This document shows, in pieces, positions 17,745-26,868 of a stretch of 64,000 bases of DNA. The stretch is from JANPPS01 sp965246925 (GTDB taxonomy: Bacteria > Pseudomonadota > Alphaproteobacteria > Acetobacterales > Acetobacteraceae): contig OZ251994.1 of assembly GCA_965246925.1 (NCBI GenBank), positions 2,170,001 to 2,234,000 on the forward strand. Reading direction: 5' to 3'. How positions within the stretch are numbered: position 1 is the first letter of the stretch; every line of letters starts with the position of its first letter. The notes beneath the pieces were generated by a model. The model had not been told where the DNA came from, ran no database searches, and saw nothing but the letters and a program-made list of their open reading frames with translations. Both the position numbers and the translations under genes were made by a program.

Positions 17745-17780
17745 CGGCTCCAGCCCGCTACTCCGGGCGGGCTGGAGCCG
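17745..17780 (-). terminator. Strong hairpin at the end of the eut/ABC operon
   Basis: A perfect 14-bp stem (CGGCTCCAGCCCGC paired with GCGGGCTGGAGCCG) with an 8-base loop lies 17 bases beyond the last stop of the minus-strand operon. It lacks a uridine run on either side, so termination may be weak or the hairpin may mainly protect the mRNA 3' end. Confidence 0.6.
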
Positions 17781-17797
17781 ATACAACCGGGGACGCC

Positions 17798-18763
17798 TCA
17801 GTTTCCCAGCATCTGCTTCGCATTCTCTGCCGTGATCGCCATCGTATCGACGGTGACCACCGCCGGCACCGTGCTTGCGCAATCCAGCAGGATGGATTTG
17901 GCCAGGTCAACGGCCTGCTTGGCGCCGGTTGGGTAGGTGAAGGTGGCGGCCCAGTCACCCTTGGCGACGGCCGCGATGCCGCCCGCCGGGCCAGGGAGGC
18001 CGTCCGTCCCGATCACCTTCACTGCCTTGCCGGCGCCCTTGGCCGCCAGCAATGCGCCCGCCGCCATCATGTCGTTGCTGGCATAGACCATCTTGATGTC
18101 GGGATGCGCCTGCAGCATGGCGGCAAACGCGGTCTGCGCGCGGTCCGGCAGCCAGTCCGCTGCCTGCTCGGCCACGATCTTGATGCCGGCATTGCCCTTC
18201 ACCCCGGCCTTGAAGCCGTTCAGCCGCTCGACCGCGGGGGTGGAACTCGGCAGGCCCTGCAGGATCACCACCTCGCCCCCATCCGGCAGAAGCGTCTTCG
18301 CGGTGTACTCGCCCGCGGCCTCGGCGATCTTGAAATTATCGCCGCCGATGAACGCCGTGTAGTCGCGGCCCGGCTCTCCCACGGTCTTCCGGTCCAGCTC
18401 CAGCACGGGGATGCCCGCCTGCACCGCGCGCTTCACCGCCGGCGTTAGCGGCGCGGCCTCGAACGGGGAGATCAGCAGCAGATCCACCTTTTGCGTAATG
18501 AAGTTGCTGACCTGGGAGGTCTGCGTGTTCACGTTCCCGGCGCCATCCGCGATCTGCAACTTGAACTGCGGCACCTGCTTCACCGCCGCCGTGAGTTCGT
18601 CATTCACGTGCTGCCGGTAGGGCTCGGCATTGTTGGCCTGCGAGAAGCCGATCACGAAGTCTCCGGTCTTGGAGCAGGCCTTGACCAGCGGCTCCGCCTG
18701 CGCCGCACCGGCGAGCAGGCATGCGCTGGCGAGCAGCGCTAATCTCGATGTATGCTTGTTCAT
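17798..18763 (-). CDS. Periplasmic solute-binding protein, sugar (RbsB-like) family
   Basis: 321 residues with a signal peptide (LALLASACLLAGAAQA). The mature part matches the type I periplasmic-binding fold: FVIGFSQANNAEPYRQHVND, QVSNFITQKVDLLLISPFEA, DYTAFIGGDNFKIAEAAGEY and IKMVYASNDMMAAGALLAAK, ending GTDGLPGPAGGIAAVAKGD. It is the last gene of the eutBC-transporter operon, 27 bp after the permease. The family binds pentoses, hexoses, autoinducer-2 or polyols. Operon context suggests a ligand linked to ethanolamine breakdown, which is inference. Confidence 0.93.
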   Translation of the reverse strand: MNKHTSRLALLASACLLAGAAQAEPLVKACSKTGDFVIGFSQANNAEPYRQHVNDELTAAVKQVPQFKLQIADGAGNVNTQTSQVSNFITQKVDLLLISPFEAAPLTPAVKRAVQAGIPVLELDRKTVGEPGRDYTAFIGGDNFKIAEAAGEYTAKTLLPDGGEVVILQGLPSSTPAVERLNGFKAGVKGNAGIKIVAEQAADWLPDRAQTAFAAMLQAHPDIKMVYASNDMMAAGALLAAKGAGKAVKVIGTDGLPGPAGGIAAVAKGDWAATFTYPTGAKQAVDLAKSILLDCASTVPAVVTVDTMAITAENAKQMLGN

Positions 18764-18790
18764 TGCGTTTCCCCTCGTTCGTACCGCGTG

Positions 18791-19798
18791 TCAGCGCCCC
18801 AGCCCCTCGCGGCGCCGGACTAGGGATTGGAGCACCGCCGCCAGCACGATAATGGCCGCAGTGGCCAGAAGCTGCATAGCCGGGGTGACGTTGTTCAGTT
18901 GCAAAATATTGGCGAGCGCCCCCAGCATGATCGCCCCGGCCACCGTTCCCACCATCGACCCGGCGCCGCCGAACAGGCTGGTGCCGCCGATCACCACCGC
19001 GGCGATCGCCGTCAGCTCATAGCCGGCGCCGTCATTGGCGCTGCCGAAATTGAACTGCCCGGCGTGCACGATGCCCGCCAGCGCGGCGGCAAAGCCCGTC
19101 AGCGCATAGACGCTGATCTTCACTGCCGCGACCGGCACACCGGATATCCGCGCCGCCCGCTCGTTACCGCCGACGGCGAAGACGTAGCGGCCATAGCGGG
19201 TCAGGTTCAGCACGAATGTCGCGGCCGCGGCGAACACCAGGAACACGATAGTGGCCACCGGAACGGTGTTGCCGAACAGCCGCTCCCCCAGCACCGCGAA
19301 CACCGGCGGCGCCAAGCCTGGCCCCTCTCCGTATGAAATATTGATGTATTGATTGCCAGACACCACCAGCGCCACGCCGCGAGCCGCCTGCAACCCCGCC
19401 AGGGTCACGATGAACGGCTCCAGCCGGAAGCGGCTCGATAACGCGCCCTGGATCAGGCCGAACAGCGTGCCGGCCACCAGCACGGCGGCGATGGCCGGCA
19501 CCAGGCCGAACCCGCCGGATACCATGAGCGTCGCGGTGATCACGCTGGATAGGCCGAGCATGGCGCCGACCGAAAGGTCGATTCCGGCCGTGATGATCAC
19601 GAACGTCATGCCGATGGCGATGATGCCGGTCTCCGACACCGCACGCACGATATCGGCGATGTTGCCGGGTGACAGGAACAGGATTTCGCCACGCCGCCGC
19701 GGCGAGAAGATGATACCGCCGAGCACCACGAGCACGAGCCCGATCAAGCTTTGGAACCGCACGATCAGGGCGAGCGGGTCGCGCTTCGACCCGGCCAT
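18791..19798 (-). CDS. ABC transporter permease, RbsC-like (CUT2)
   Basis: 335 residues with about ten transmembrane helices. Family motifs are GIIAIGMTFVIITAGIDLSV, GALSSRFRLEPFIVTLAG and the EAA-like segment GGNERAARISGV, followed by IAAVVIGGTSLFGGAGSM. The ATG at 19798 overlaps the ATPase stop by one base, so it is translationally coupled. A longer upstream frame exists but runs inside the ATPase gene. Confidence 0.95.
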   Translation of the reverse strand: MAGSKRDPLALIVRFQSLIGLVLVVLGGIIFSPRRRGEILFLSPGNIADIVRAVSETGIIAIGMTFVIITAGIDLSVGAMLGLSSVITATLMVSGGFGLVPAIAAVLVAGTLFGLIQGALSSRFRLEPFIVTLAGLQAARGVALVVSGNQYINISYGEGPGLAPPVFAVLGERLFGNTVPVATIVFLVFAAAATFVLNLTRYGRYVFAVGGNERAARISGVPVAAVKISVYALTGFAAALAGIVHAGQFNFGSANDGAGYELTAIAAVVIGGTSLFGGAGSMVGTVAGAIMLGALANILQLNNVTPAMQLLATAAIIVLAAVLQSLVRRREGLGR

Positions 19799-21330
19799 CA
19801 GCCCTCCCCTCCGTTCGCCGCCGCCAGCAACGCGTGCTCCGTGGCGCCAGCGCCGGCGAATTCGGCCACGCTCTGACCCTGCCGCAACACGATTATGCGG
19901 TCGCACAGGCCCGTCAACTCAGGCATCTCCGAGGACGCCACCAGGATCCCGAGGCCCTTACCAGCCAGCTCGCGCAGCCGGGCGTAAATCTCGGCCTTGG
20001 CGCCCACGTCCACGCCGCGGGTCGGCTCGTCCAGCAACAACAGCCGCGGCCCGGCGAGCGTCTCCTTCGCCAGCACGATCTTCTGCTGGTTACCGCCCGA
20101 CAGCGCGCCTGCGAGGATTGAGGGCTCCCGCGGGCGGATGCCGAAGCGCGCGAACGAGTCCTGGACGGCCTCCCCCTGCAGCCGCCTGCTGAGCAGATAC
20201 CGGGGAGAAATGCGCGGTATGACGGACATCACCAGGTTCAGCCCCACCGCCATTCGTAGCATGAGGCCGCCGCCGCGCCGGTCATCGGTGACGAATCCAA
20301 GCCCCGCCCGGCGCGCCGCCGCCACGCTGCCGAGCCGTGCCGGCTGGCCCCCCATCGTCACCTCACCCTCCCACCGCCCGGCGCGGCCCGTGCCAAAGAG
20401 CGCGCTTAGAAGTTCCGTGCGGCCGGCGCCCATCAGCCCGGCCAGGCCCACGATCTCACCTTCCCGCACCTCCAGGCTGATCCGCGCCGGAGCTTGCCAG
20501 CCGGCGCTTGCATGCCGTTCCGCGCGCGCGAGGCGGAAGCGCGCGTCGCGCAGCCGCAGCAGCACGGGCCCGTTGCAGGGAGACCGGGGCGGATACAGCT
20601 CATCGAGGTCGCGCCCGACCAGCAGCCGGACCAGTTCGGCCTGCGGGGCGCCGGGTAGGGCAGTGCCGGCAACCGCGCCGTCCCGCATGACGGTGACCCG
20701 GTCGGCGATCTGCGGCACCTCTTCCAAGCGGTGCGAGATATACACGATGCCAGTGCCGGCTTGTTTCAGCCGCCGCATGAGACCGAACAGACGCTCGACC
20801 TCGCCCACCGTCAGCGCCGCCGTCGGCTCGTCCATAATGAGAATGCGGGAGGCGTAGGACAGGGCTTTGGCGATGGCGACGACTTGGCGCTGACCGATCG
20901 AGAGGTCGGCGATGCGACGCGATGGCTCGATCGAGGGGTCGAGCGGGGCCAGCCGGGCCGCCGCCTCCCGCCGCATGGCCCCGGTGTCGAGGCGCCCGCC
21001 GGGCCGCATGATCTCATGCCCCAGGAACAGATTGGCGGCGACATCGAGGCCGGGGACGAGGTCGAGTTCCTGGAACACCGTGGCGATCCCGGCCGCCTGC
21101 GCGTCCCGCGGGCTGGCGAAGCGGACCGGGGTGCCATCGATACGGATTTCGCCCGCATCGGGCGCATGCACGCCAGACAGCAGGCCCATGAGGGTCGATT
21201 TCCCGGCACCGTTCTCGCCCAGCAATGCGTGGATCTGCCCAGCTTCCAAAGCAAAATCGACCCCGCGCAGCGCCACGGCGCCGCCGAACCGTTTGGTGGC
21301 GCCGGTGACGGACAAGAGAGGCGCGCTCAT
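19798..21330 (-). CDS. ABC transporter ATP-binding protein, RbsA-like (tandem domains)
   Basis: 510 residues with two nucleotide-binding domains. Domain 1 is complete: Walker A GENGAGKST, signature LSIGQRQ, Walker B RILIMDEPTAAL. Domain 2 is degenerate at Walker A (GLMGAGRTE) but keeps LSGGNQQK and LLLLDEPTRGVDVG, as is normal in the RbsA/MglA family. ATG 21330 overlaps the eutC stop (ATGA-type), so it belongs to the eut operon. Confidence 0.95.
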   Translation of the reverse strand: MSAPLLSVTGATKRFGGAVALRGVDFALEAGQIHALLGENGAGKSTLMGLLSGVHAPDAGEIRIDGTPVRFASPRDAQAAGIATVFQELDLVPGLDVAANLFLGHEIMRPGGRLDTGAMRREAAARLAPLDPSIEPSRRIADLSIGQRQVVAIAKALSYASRILIMDEPTAALTVGEVERLFGLMRRLKQAGTGIVYISHRLEEVPQIADRVTVMRDGAVAGTALPGAPQAELVRLLVGRDLDELYPPRSPCNGPVLLRLRDARFRLARAERHASAGWQAPARISLEVREGEIVGLAGLMGAGRTELLSALFGTGRAGRWEGEVTMGGQPARLGSVAAARRAGLGFVTDDRRGGGLMLRMAVGLNLVMSVIPRISPRYLLSRRLQGEAVQDSFARFGIRPREPSILAGALSGGNQQKIVLAKETLAGPRLLLLDEPTRGVDVGAKAEIYARLRELAGKGLGILVASSEMPELTGLCDRIIVLRQGQSVAEFAGAGATEHALLAAANGGEG

Positions 21331-22034
21331 CCGATCAGGCCCGGGGTGCGGTGCTCGAGCCCGGACCGGTCGTCCTTCAGCCCCACCCCCGTCAGCTTCC
21401 GCGTCCGCGCCTCGCGCATCAGCCAGCACAGCATGTCCGCGGCGCCCTCATAAGACAGTCCGGCCGGGTGGATGTTGCTGATGCAGTTGCGTTCGGAGTC
21501 GCGGCGGCCGATGTGGGGGGCGTAGGTGAGGTAGATGCCGAGGCTGTCGGCGACGCTCAGGCCCGGGCGCTCGCCGATCAGCACCGCCACCATCTGCGCG
21601 CCGAGCCCGGCGCCGATCGCGTCGCCTAGTGCCACGCGGGCCTGCACCGCGACCATGGCCGTCACCGCCCAGCCATCGAGACGGGCGAGGCAGGCTTCCA
21701 GCACCGGCCGGCCGTGGCGCTGCACCGCCAAGGGGGACAGGCCGTCCGCCAGCACGAACACCGCGTCCCACGGGCCGGGCTCAAATGTCGTATCCGGCGC
21801 CAAAGCCCGGCCCAGATCGGGGCGGCGCAGGTATGTGGCGCGGTCCGGCGCGGCGCTGTGCACGACCGGGAAACCCAGCGCCGCCGTGTCCAGCGCCGTG
21901 TGCACTGCGTCCCGCGCCCTTGCGTGCGCCAGCTGAAACGACAGCACCTCCGGCAGTGGCAGCGCATCGCCGACCCGGCCCAAACCGATGCGCGCCCGGG
22001 TCGCCTGCCGTAGTGCCAGCCAAGGGTCAGCCAT
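21327..22034 (-). CDS. eutC: Ethanolamine ammonia-lyase small subunit
   Basis: With EutB it forms the adenosylcobalamin-dependent lyase that converts ethanolamine to acetaldehyde and ammonia. Of its 235 residues, the conserved C-terminal part is clear: GERPGLSVADSLGIYLTYAP, RRDSERNCISNIHPAGLSYE and AADMLCWLM. It overlaps eutB by 8 bp and the ABC ATPase by 4 bp. No microcompartment shell genes, eutA reactivase or EutR regulator are in the window. Confidence 0.96.
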   Translation of the reverse strand: MADPWLALRQATRARIGLGRVGDALPLPEVLSFQLAHARARDAVHTALDTAALGFPVVHSAAPDRATYLRRPDLGRALAPDTTFEPGPWDAVFVLADGLSPLAVQRHGRPVLEACLARLDGWAVTAMVAVQARVALGDAIGAGLGAQMVAVLIGERPGLSVADSLGIYLTYAPHIGRRDSERNCISNIHPAGLSYEGAADMLCWLMREARTRKLTGVGLKDDRSGLEHRTPGLIG

Positions 22035-23397
22035 CGATCGCCAGCAGCGGCTGCGCGGCGCGGATGCGGCCCGTGCGGTCCTTCATGTCCATGCGCTCGA
22101 GCCAGGCCTCGAACTCCGGCGCGGCGCGGACGCCGAACTGGCTCCGCAAATACAGCATGTCGTGGAACGAAGCGCTTTGGTAGTTCAGCATGACGTCGTC
22201 GGCGCCGGGCACGGTGATGAGGAAGGTAAGGCCGGCCACCGTCAGCAGCGTCATCAGCGTATCCATGTCATCCTGATCCGCCTCGGCATGATTGGTATAG
22301 CAAACGTCGCAGCCCATCGGCAGGCCCAGCAGCTTACCGCAGAAATGGTCTTCGAGGCCGGCGCGGATGATCTGCTTGCCGTCGAACAGATACTCGGGGC
22401 CGATGAAGCCCACTACGGTATTGACCAGCAGCGGCTGGAACGCGCGGCAGACGGCGTAGGCGCGGACCTCGACCGTCTGTTGATCGATCCCGTGATGGGC
22501 GCCGGCGGATAAAGCCGCACCCTGGCCGGTTTCGAAATACATGACGTTCCGCCCCACCGTGCCGCGCCCCAGCGCCAGCGCGCCCTCCTGCGCCTCCCGC
22601 AGCAGCGCCAGCGTGACGCCGAACCCGGCATTGGCCGCCTCCGTCCCGGCCACGGACTGAAACATCAGATCGACCGGCGCGCCCCGCTCCAGCATCTGCA
22701 GCGTGTTGGTGACATGGGTCAGCACGCAATGCTGCGTCGGCACGTCATGGCGGAGGCGGAGGCCCTCCAGCATGTCCAGGATCGCCATGGCGTTCGCTAC
22801 GCTGTCGGTCGCCGGGTTCACGCCGATCACCGCGTCCCCCACCCCATACAGCAGGCCATCGACGGTGGAGGCGGCGATGCCGCGCAGGTCGTCCGTGGGG
22901 TGATTGGGCTGCAGCCGCGTGCCGAGGCGTCCCGGTAAGCCCTGCGTGTTGCGGAATGCCGTCGTGACCTGGCATTTGCGCGCCACCGCGATCAGGTCCT
23001 GGTTCCGCATCAGCTTGCTGACGGCAGCCGCCATCTCCGGCGTGAGGCCCGGTGCCGCCGCGGTAAGACGCGCCGCGGTCGTGTCATAGGACAGCAGCCA
23101 GTCCCGCAGCCCGCCCACCGTCAGGTGCGACAGCGGCGCGAACGCAACCTGGTCATGCGTGTCGATGATCAGCCGCGTCACCTCGTCCGTCTCGTAAGGC
23201 ACCAGCGCCTCGTTTAAAAAGGTTTGGAGCGGCAGGTCGGCCAGCACGGACCGGGCCGCGACCCGTTGCGCGTCGCTCGCCGCGGCCAGGCCCGCCAGCT
23301 CGTCCCCGGACCGCCGGGGCGAGGCGGCGGCCAGCACGGCGCGAAGGTCCGGAAAGCGATGCCGTTCACCCTGGTAGGCGCTGACGTAGTCCGGCAT
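22027..23397 (-). CDS. eutB: Ethanolamine ammonia-lyase large subunit
   Basis: 456 residues, the usual length. It holds the TIM-barrel catalytic core with PYETDEVTRLIID, LPGRLGTRLQPNHPTDD, AVIGVNPATDSV, MFQSVAGTEAANAGFG, YFETGQGAALSAGAHHG and GLPMGCDVCYTNHAEADQDD. It is the first gene of the operon. The 153-bp gap to the divergent FNT gene holds its promoter; an AATTG/CAATT inverted repeat at 23461-23480 is a possible operator. Confidence 0.97.
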   Translation of the reverse strand: MPDYVSAYQGERHRFPDLRAVLAAASPRRSGDELAGLAAASDAQRVAARSVLADLPLQTFLNEALVPYETDEVTRLIIDTHDQVAFAPLSHLTVGGLRDWLLSYDTTAARLTAAAPGLTPEMAAAVSKLMRNQDLIAVARKCQVTTAFRNTQGLPGRLGTRLQPNHPTDDLRGIAASTVDGLLYGVGDAVIGVNPATDSVANAMAILDMLEGLRLRHDVPTQHCVLTHVTNTLQMLERGAPVDLMFQSVAGTEAANAGFGVTLALLREAQEGALALGRGTVGRNVMYFETGQGAALSAGAHHGIDQQTVEVRAYAVCRAFQPLLVNTVVGFIGPEYLFDGKQIIRAGLEDHFCGKLLGLPMGCDVCYTNHAEADQDDMDTLMTLLTVAGLTFLITVPGADDVMLNYQSASFHDMLYLRSQFGVRAAPEFEAWLERMDMKDRTGRIRAAQPLLAIDG

Positions 23398-23550
23398 GAA
23401 GTGCGCCCAATTCTTGGATTACTGCACGATCGATAAGCACAACCGGTCTAACTCGGCCCAAATTGCAGTATCTGTCAATTGCTTCGGCCGGGCCAGGGGC
23501 ATAGACCACCGGTCACCCCGCTGTGATGCCGCGCTGGAGAAGGAAACACC

Positions 23551-24363
23551 ATGGCTTATTTGATGCCCTCGGAATTCGTGGCCAAGATGGTCGAAGCCGG
23601 TGAGAGCAAGGTCTTCATGTCCGCACGGGACACCATCATCCGCGCCTATATGGCCGGCGCGATCCTGGCGCTGGCGGCGGTGTTCGCGGTCACCGTCACG
23701 GCGCAGACCGGGTATCCGATCATTGGCGCCGTCCTGTTCCCGGTCGGCTTCTGCATGCTGTATCTGCTAGGGTTCGACTTGCTGACGGGCGTGTTCGTGC
23801 TGGCGCCGCTGGCGTTAATCGACAAGCGGCCCGGCGTCACGCCCGCCGGCGTATTGCGGAACTGGGGGCTGGTGTTCGTGGGCAATTTTGCCGGCGCACT
23901 CACGGTGGCGATCATGATGTCCATCGTGTTCACGTTCGGCTTCTCGGCGCCGCCCGACAAGGTCGGCACCATCATCGCCGGTATTGGGGAGGCGCGGACG
24001 CTGGGCTATGCCAAGTATGGCGCCGCCGGGTGGCTCACGATCTTCATCCGCGGCATGCTTTGCAACTGGATGGTCAGCACCGGGGTGGTCGGCGCCATGA
24101 TCTCCACCAGCGTCAGCGGCAAGGTGATTGCGATGTGGATGCCGATCATGGTGTTCTTCGCCATGACGTTCGAGCATTCGGTGGTCAACATGTTCCTGTT
24201 CCCGGCCGGGCTGATCATGGGCGGGCATTTCTCGATCTTCGATTACTTCTGGTGGAACGAGATCCCGACCGTGTTGGGCAATCTGGTCGGCGGCCTGGCC
24301 TTCACCGGCCTCACGCTATACTCGACGCACCTGAAGACGGCGCCGAAGCGGGTGGTTTATTGA
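23551..24363 (+). CDS. Formate/nitrite transporter (FNT) family channel
   Basis: 270 residues with six hydrophobic helices. FNT landmarks are GAVLFPVGFCMLYLLGFDLL (Leu-rich break helix), LRNWGLVFVGNFAGAL, GMLCNWMVSTGVV and FEHSVVNMFLFPAGL. A good ribosome site (GAGAAGGAAA) precedes ATG 23551. FNT channels move formate, nitrite or hydrosulfide. The kinase/phosphatase gene that follows is of a type I recall near nitrite and nitrate assimilation genes, which favours nitrite; this is inference, and no nitrite reductase lies in the window. Confidence 0.93.
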   Translation: MAYLMPSEFVAKMVEAGESKVFMSARDTIIRAYMAGAILALAAVFAVTVTAQTGYPIIGAVLFPVGFCMLYLLGFDLLTGVFVLAPLALIDKRPGVTPAGVLRNWGLVFVGNFAGALTVAIMMSIVFTFGFSAPPDKVGTIIAGIGEARTLGYAKYGAAGWLTIFIRGMLCNWMVSTGVVGAMISTSVSGKVIAMWMPIMVFFAMTFEHSVVNMFLFPAGLIMGGHFSIFDYFWWNEIPTVLGNLVGGLAFTGLTLYSTHLKTAPKRVVY

Positions 24364-24372
24364 TTAGCTTAC

Positions 24373-24528
24373 GTCCCCCTCTCCACCTTCGGCGAGGAGG
24401 CCTTTCGGGAGTGGTCCGGGGTGAGCGGGGCCACAACAAGCGGCCCCTGCCACTTCAGCCGAAGGTCGCAAAGGTCAACGCCGCTTGTTCCCCTCACCCC
24501 AACCCTCGCCCGGAGGGAGAGGGGGCGC
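24373..24528. repeat. Pair of family A palindromes in opposite orientation
   Basis: A degenerate copy at 24373-24422 (CCCCTCTCC ... GTCCGGGGTGAG) and an inverted better copy at 24490-24526 (CCTCACCCC ... GGAGGGAGAGGGGG) flank about 70 bp between the FNT gene and the kinase gene. The second copy lies in an open frame continuous with the kinase gene, so a start upstream of 24562 would translate it. Confidence 0.75.
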
Positions 24529-24561
24529 TCTTGCCCTGTAGGCCTCCAGTATCGTTGTAGG

Positions 24562-26295
24562 ATGACAGCACCCGATCATCTCAGCGTCACCATCGGCCAG
24601 CATTCCAGCGCGGGCCGGAAGCCGGCCAATCAGGATTTCTACGGCGCTTTGATCCCCGGTGAGCCCGGCCTTACCACCAAGGGCATTGCCATCGCGCTCG
24701 CGGACGGGATCAGCAGCAGCGCGGTCAGTGCGGTCGCGGCGTCCTCGGCCATCCGCAGCTTTCTGACCGACTACTACGCGACGTCGGACGCATGGTCGGT
24801 CAAGAACTCGGCCCAGCGGGTGATCGCGGCCACCAACTCCTGGCTGCACGCCGAAACCCGGCGCGGCCAGTTCGCGCATGACCCGGACCGCGGCTACGTC
24901 TGCACGCTGGATGTGCTGGTGCTGAAATCCGGCGCCGCTCACGTGTTCCACATCGGTGACGGGCGGGTCTGGCGCGTCGCGGGCCGCAGCCTCGAGCAGC
25001 TGACGCAGGATCACCGGGTCACGATTTCCCCCACGCAATCCTATCTGGGCCGCGCATTGGGGGTCGCGCCGCATGTGGAGATCGACCATGTCTCCGTGCC
25101 GATCCAGCCCGGCGACATCCTGGTGCTGACGACCGACGGCGTGCACGACTTTATCGAGCCGCAACGGATCGTACAGGCCATCGCAGCGTCCGCCGATCTG
25201 GACGCCGCCGCCGCCGCCATCGTCGCGGCCGCGCATGCAGCGGGCAGCCCGGACAACCTTACCATCCAGATCGTCCGGGTGGACAGCGTGCCGCCGGGTG
25301 CGCCGGGTGAGGTGCTGGACCGCGCCCGGGATCTGCCGCCAGCCCCCATCTTGGAGGAGCGCGCCCTGCTGGACGGCTACCGCGTTCGCCGCACGCTGCA
25401 TAGCAACAGCCGTAGCCATCTGCACCTGGCCACAGACGAGGCGACGGGCGCCACGGTCGTGCTGAAAACACCGTCGATCGATTTGCGCGAAGACCCAGAG
25501 TATCTGCGACGGTTCATGATGGAGGAGTGGATCGCACGGCGCATCAACAATCCGCACGTCATGCGCGCCTACCCCCAGACCCGTCCGCGCACGCATCTTT
25601 ATCTAGTGCTGGAGTATCTGGACGGGCAGTCATTGACGCAATGGATGCTGGACCATCCAAAACCGGAGCTGGAGGCGGTGCGACGGATCGTGGAACAAGC
25701 GGCCCGTGGCCTGGCGGCATTCCACCGCAAGGAGATGGTGCACCAGGACGTGCGTCCGGAAAACCTGATGATCGATGCGTCAGGCACGGTGACCGTCATC
25801 GATTTCGGCTCGACCAAAGTTGCCGGCGTGCTGGAGCTGACCCGGGACGTGGAGCAGATGGAGATGCTTGGTACTGCGCAGTTCACGGCGCCGGAGTGCT
25901 TCTTCGGTGAGCCCGCGACCGCCGCTTCCGACGTGTTCTCCCTGGGCGTCACCGCCTATCAGCTGCTGACGGGCACGCTGCCGTATGGGGCGGCCATCGG
26001 CCAGATGCGCACCCGGGCGCAGCAGCGGGCGTTGGTGTACCGCTCAGTCCGGCACGCCCGTCCGGACCTGCCGGACTGGGTGGACGGCGCGCTCCGGAAA
26101 GCGGTGCACCCCCTGCCGGCCAAGCGCTACGGTGAAATGTCGGAGTTCGTATACGATCTACGGCACCCGAACCCCGATTTTGCCGTGACGGGCCCGGTGC
26201 CGTTGCTGGAGCGTAACCCGGTCATGACCTGGAAGATCATGTCCGGTGTCCTCGCGGCTGCGCTGATCGTCGACATCGTGCTCCGGGTCCGGTGA
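24562..26295 (+). CDS. Bifunctional PP2C-type phosphatase / Ser-Thr protein kinase
   Basis: 577 residues. Residues 1-240 are a PP2C phosphatase: KPANQDFYGA, ALADGISSSAVS, HIGDGRVWRV, LTTDGVHDF and SPDNLTIQIV. Residues 270-545 are a Hanks-type kinase: the VVLKTPS lysine, HQDVRPENLMI in place of HRD, IDFGSTK as the DFG loop, and APECFFGEPATAASDVFSLG. The glycine-rich loop is weak. One C-terminal helix (IMSGVLAAALIVDIVL) anchors it with the enzymes in the cytosol. ATG 24562 is chosen because the preceding 47 codons are repeat sequence. An upstream FNT channel suggests a link to nitrite or nitrate use (inference). Confidence 0.92.
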   Translation: MTAPDHLSVTIGQHSSAGRKPANQDFYGALIPGEPGLTTKGIAIALADGISSSAVSAVAASSAIRSFLTDYYATSDAWSVKNSAQRVIAATNSWLHAETRRGQFAHDPDRGYVCTLDVLVLKSGAAHVFHIGDGRVWRVAGRSLEQLTQDHRVTISPTQSYLGRALGVAPHVEIDHVSVPIQPGDILVLTTDGVHDFIEPQRIVQAIAASADLDAAAAAIVAAAHAAGSPDNLTIQIVRVDSVPPGAPGEVLDRARDLPPAPILEERALLDGYRVRRTLHSNSRSHLHLATDEATGATVVLKTPSIDLREDPEYLRRFMMEEWIARRINNPHVMRAYPQTRPRTHLYLVLEYLDGQSLTQWMLDHPKPELEAVRRIVEQAARGLAAFHRKEMVHQDVRPENLMIDASGTVTVIDFGSTKVAGVLELTRDVEQMEMLGTAQFTAPECFFGEPATAASDVFSLGVTAYQLLTGTLPYGAAIGQMRTRAQQRALVYRSVRHARPDLPDWVDGALRKAVHPLPAKRYGEMSEFVYDLRHPNPDFAVTGPVPLLERNPVMTWKIMSGVLAAALIVDIVLRVR

Positions 26296-26299
26296 CCGC

Positions 26300-26803
26300 C
26301 TACCGTGGAATCAGCTTGAGCGCTGCGTAGGCCCGCTCGCTCGGCGGCCAGGCGCGCATGATCGGCACGCGCTGGGTGACGGCCAAGGTGCCTAGCCCCC
26401 CCAGCAGCATGATGGTCAGCACCCAACCCGTGATGGCCGCGCGGCCCGAGGGTGGCAGAGGTGTAGGAGTGACCCTGGGAGCCATCGGCGGCGGCCACGG
26501 TTCCGATGGCTCCGGCGCTTCTACCATCGGCGCCGGTTCGGGGGCTGGCGCCTCGGGCTGGATCACGGGCGGCAGGCTGGGCTGATCCGGCTCGGCCGTT
26601 ATGCCGGCAAAGCCCGGCGTGGCCGGCAGAAGCGTAGGGGGGAAGCTGGGGGGTGGCGGTGGGAGTGGTGGCGCGGGCGGCGGGGCGGCGGCCAACGGTG
26701 CCCAGCTTGCCCCGCACTTGGCGCACTTGACCGGCTTGCCGGGCACCAAGCGTGTCTCGGGCACTTCGTAGCGCGCGGCGCAGGATGGGCAGACGATTCG
26801 CAT
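26300..26803 (-). CDS. Zinc-ribbon (MJ0042-type) membrane protein
   Basis: 167 residues from ATG 26803. The N-terminus MRIVCPSCAARYEVPE and VKCAKCGASW form a four-Cys zinc ribbon of the MJ0042 type. A long proline-rich spacer (about 40-105) leads to one transmembrane helix (ITGWVLTIMLLGGLGTLAV) and a short tail. Proteins of this layout are common in alphaproteobacteria next to ftsE/ftsX; their role is unknown. It is divergent from ftsE with 65 bp between. Confidence 0.85.
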   Translation of the reverse strand: MRIVCPSCAARYEVPETRLVPGKPVKCAKCGASWAPLAAAPPPAPPLPPPPPSFPPTLLPATPGFAGITAEPDQPSLPPVIQPEAPAPEPAPMVEAPEPSEPWPPPMAPRVTPTPLPPSGRAAITGWVLTIMLLGGLGTLAVTQRVPIMRAWPPSERAYAALKLIPR

Positions 26804-26868
26804 GGGTTCGTGATACGCCAGCATGCCCGGCTTGAACATGCCGGACCCACCATGACGCGGCGAGACCT

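Noticed and set aside
23511..23527. Hexaloop hairpin (GGTCAC, loop CCCGCT, GTGAT) before the FNT gene as a second ANTAR target
   Set aside because: The loop starts with C instead of A, the stem is only five pairs with a wobble, and no partner hairpin lies upstream.
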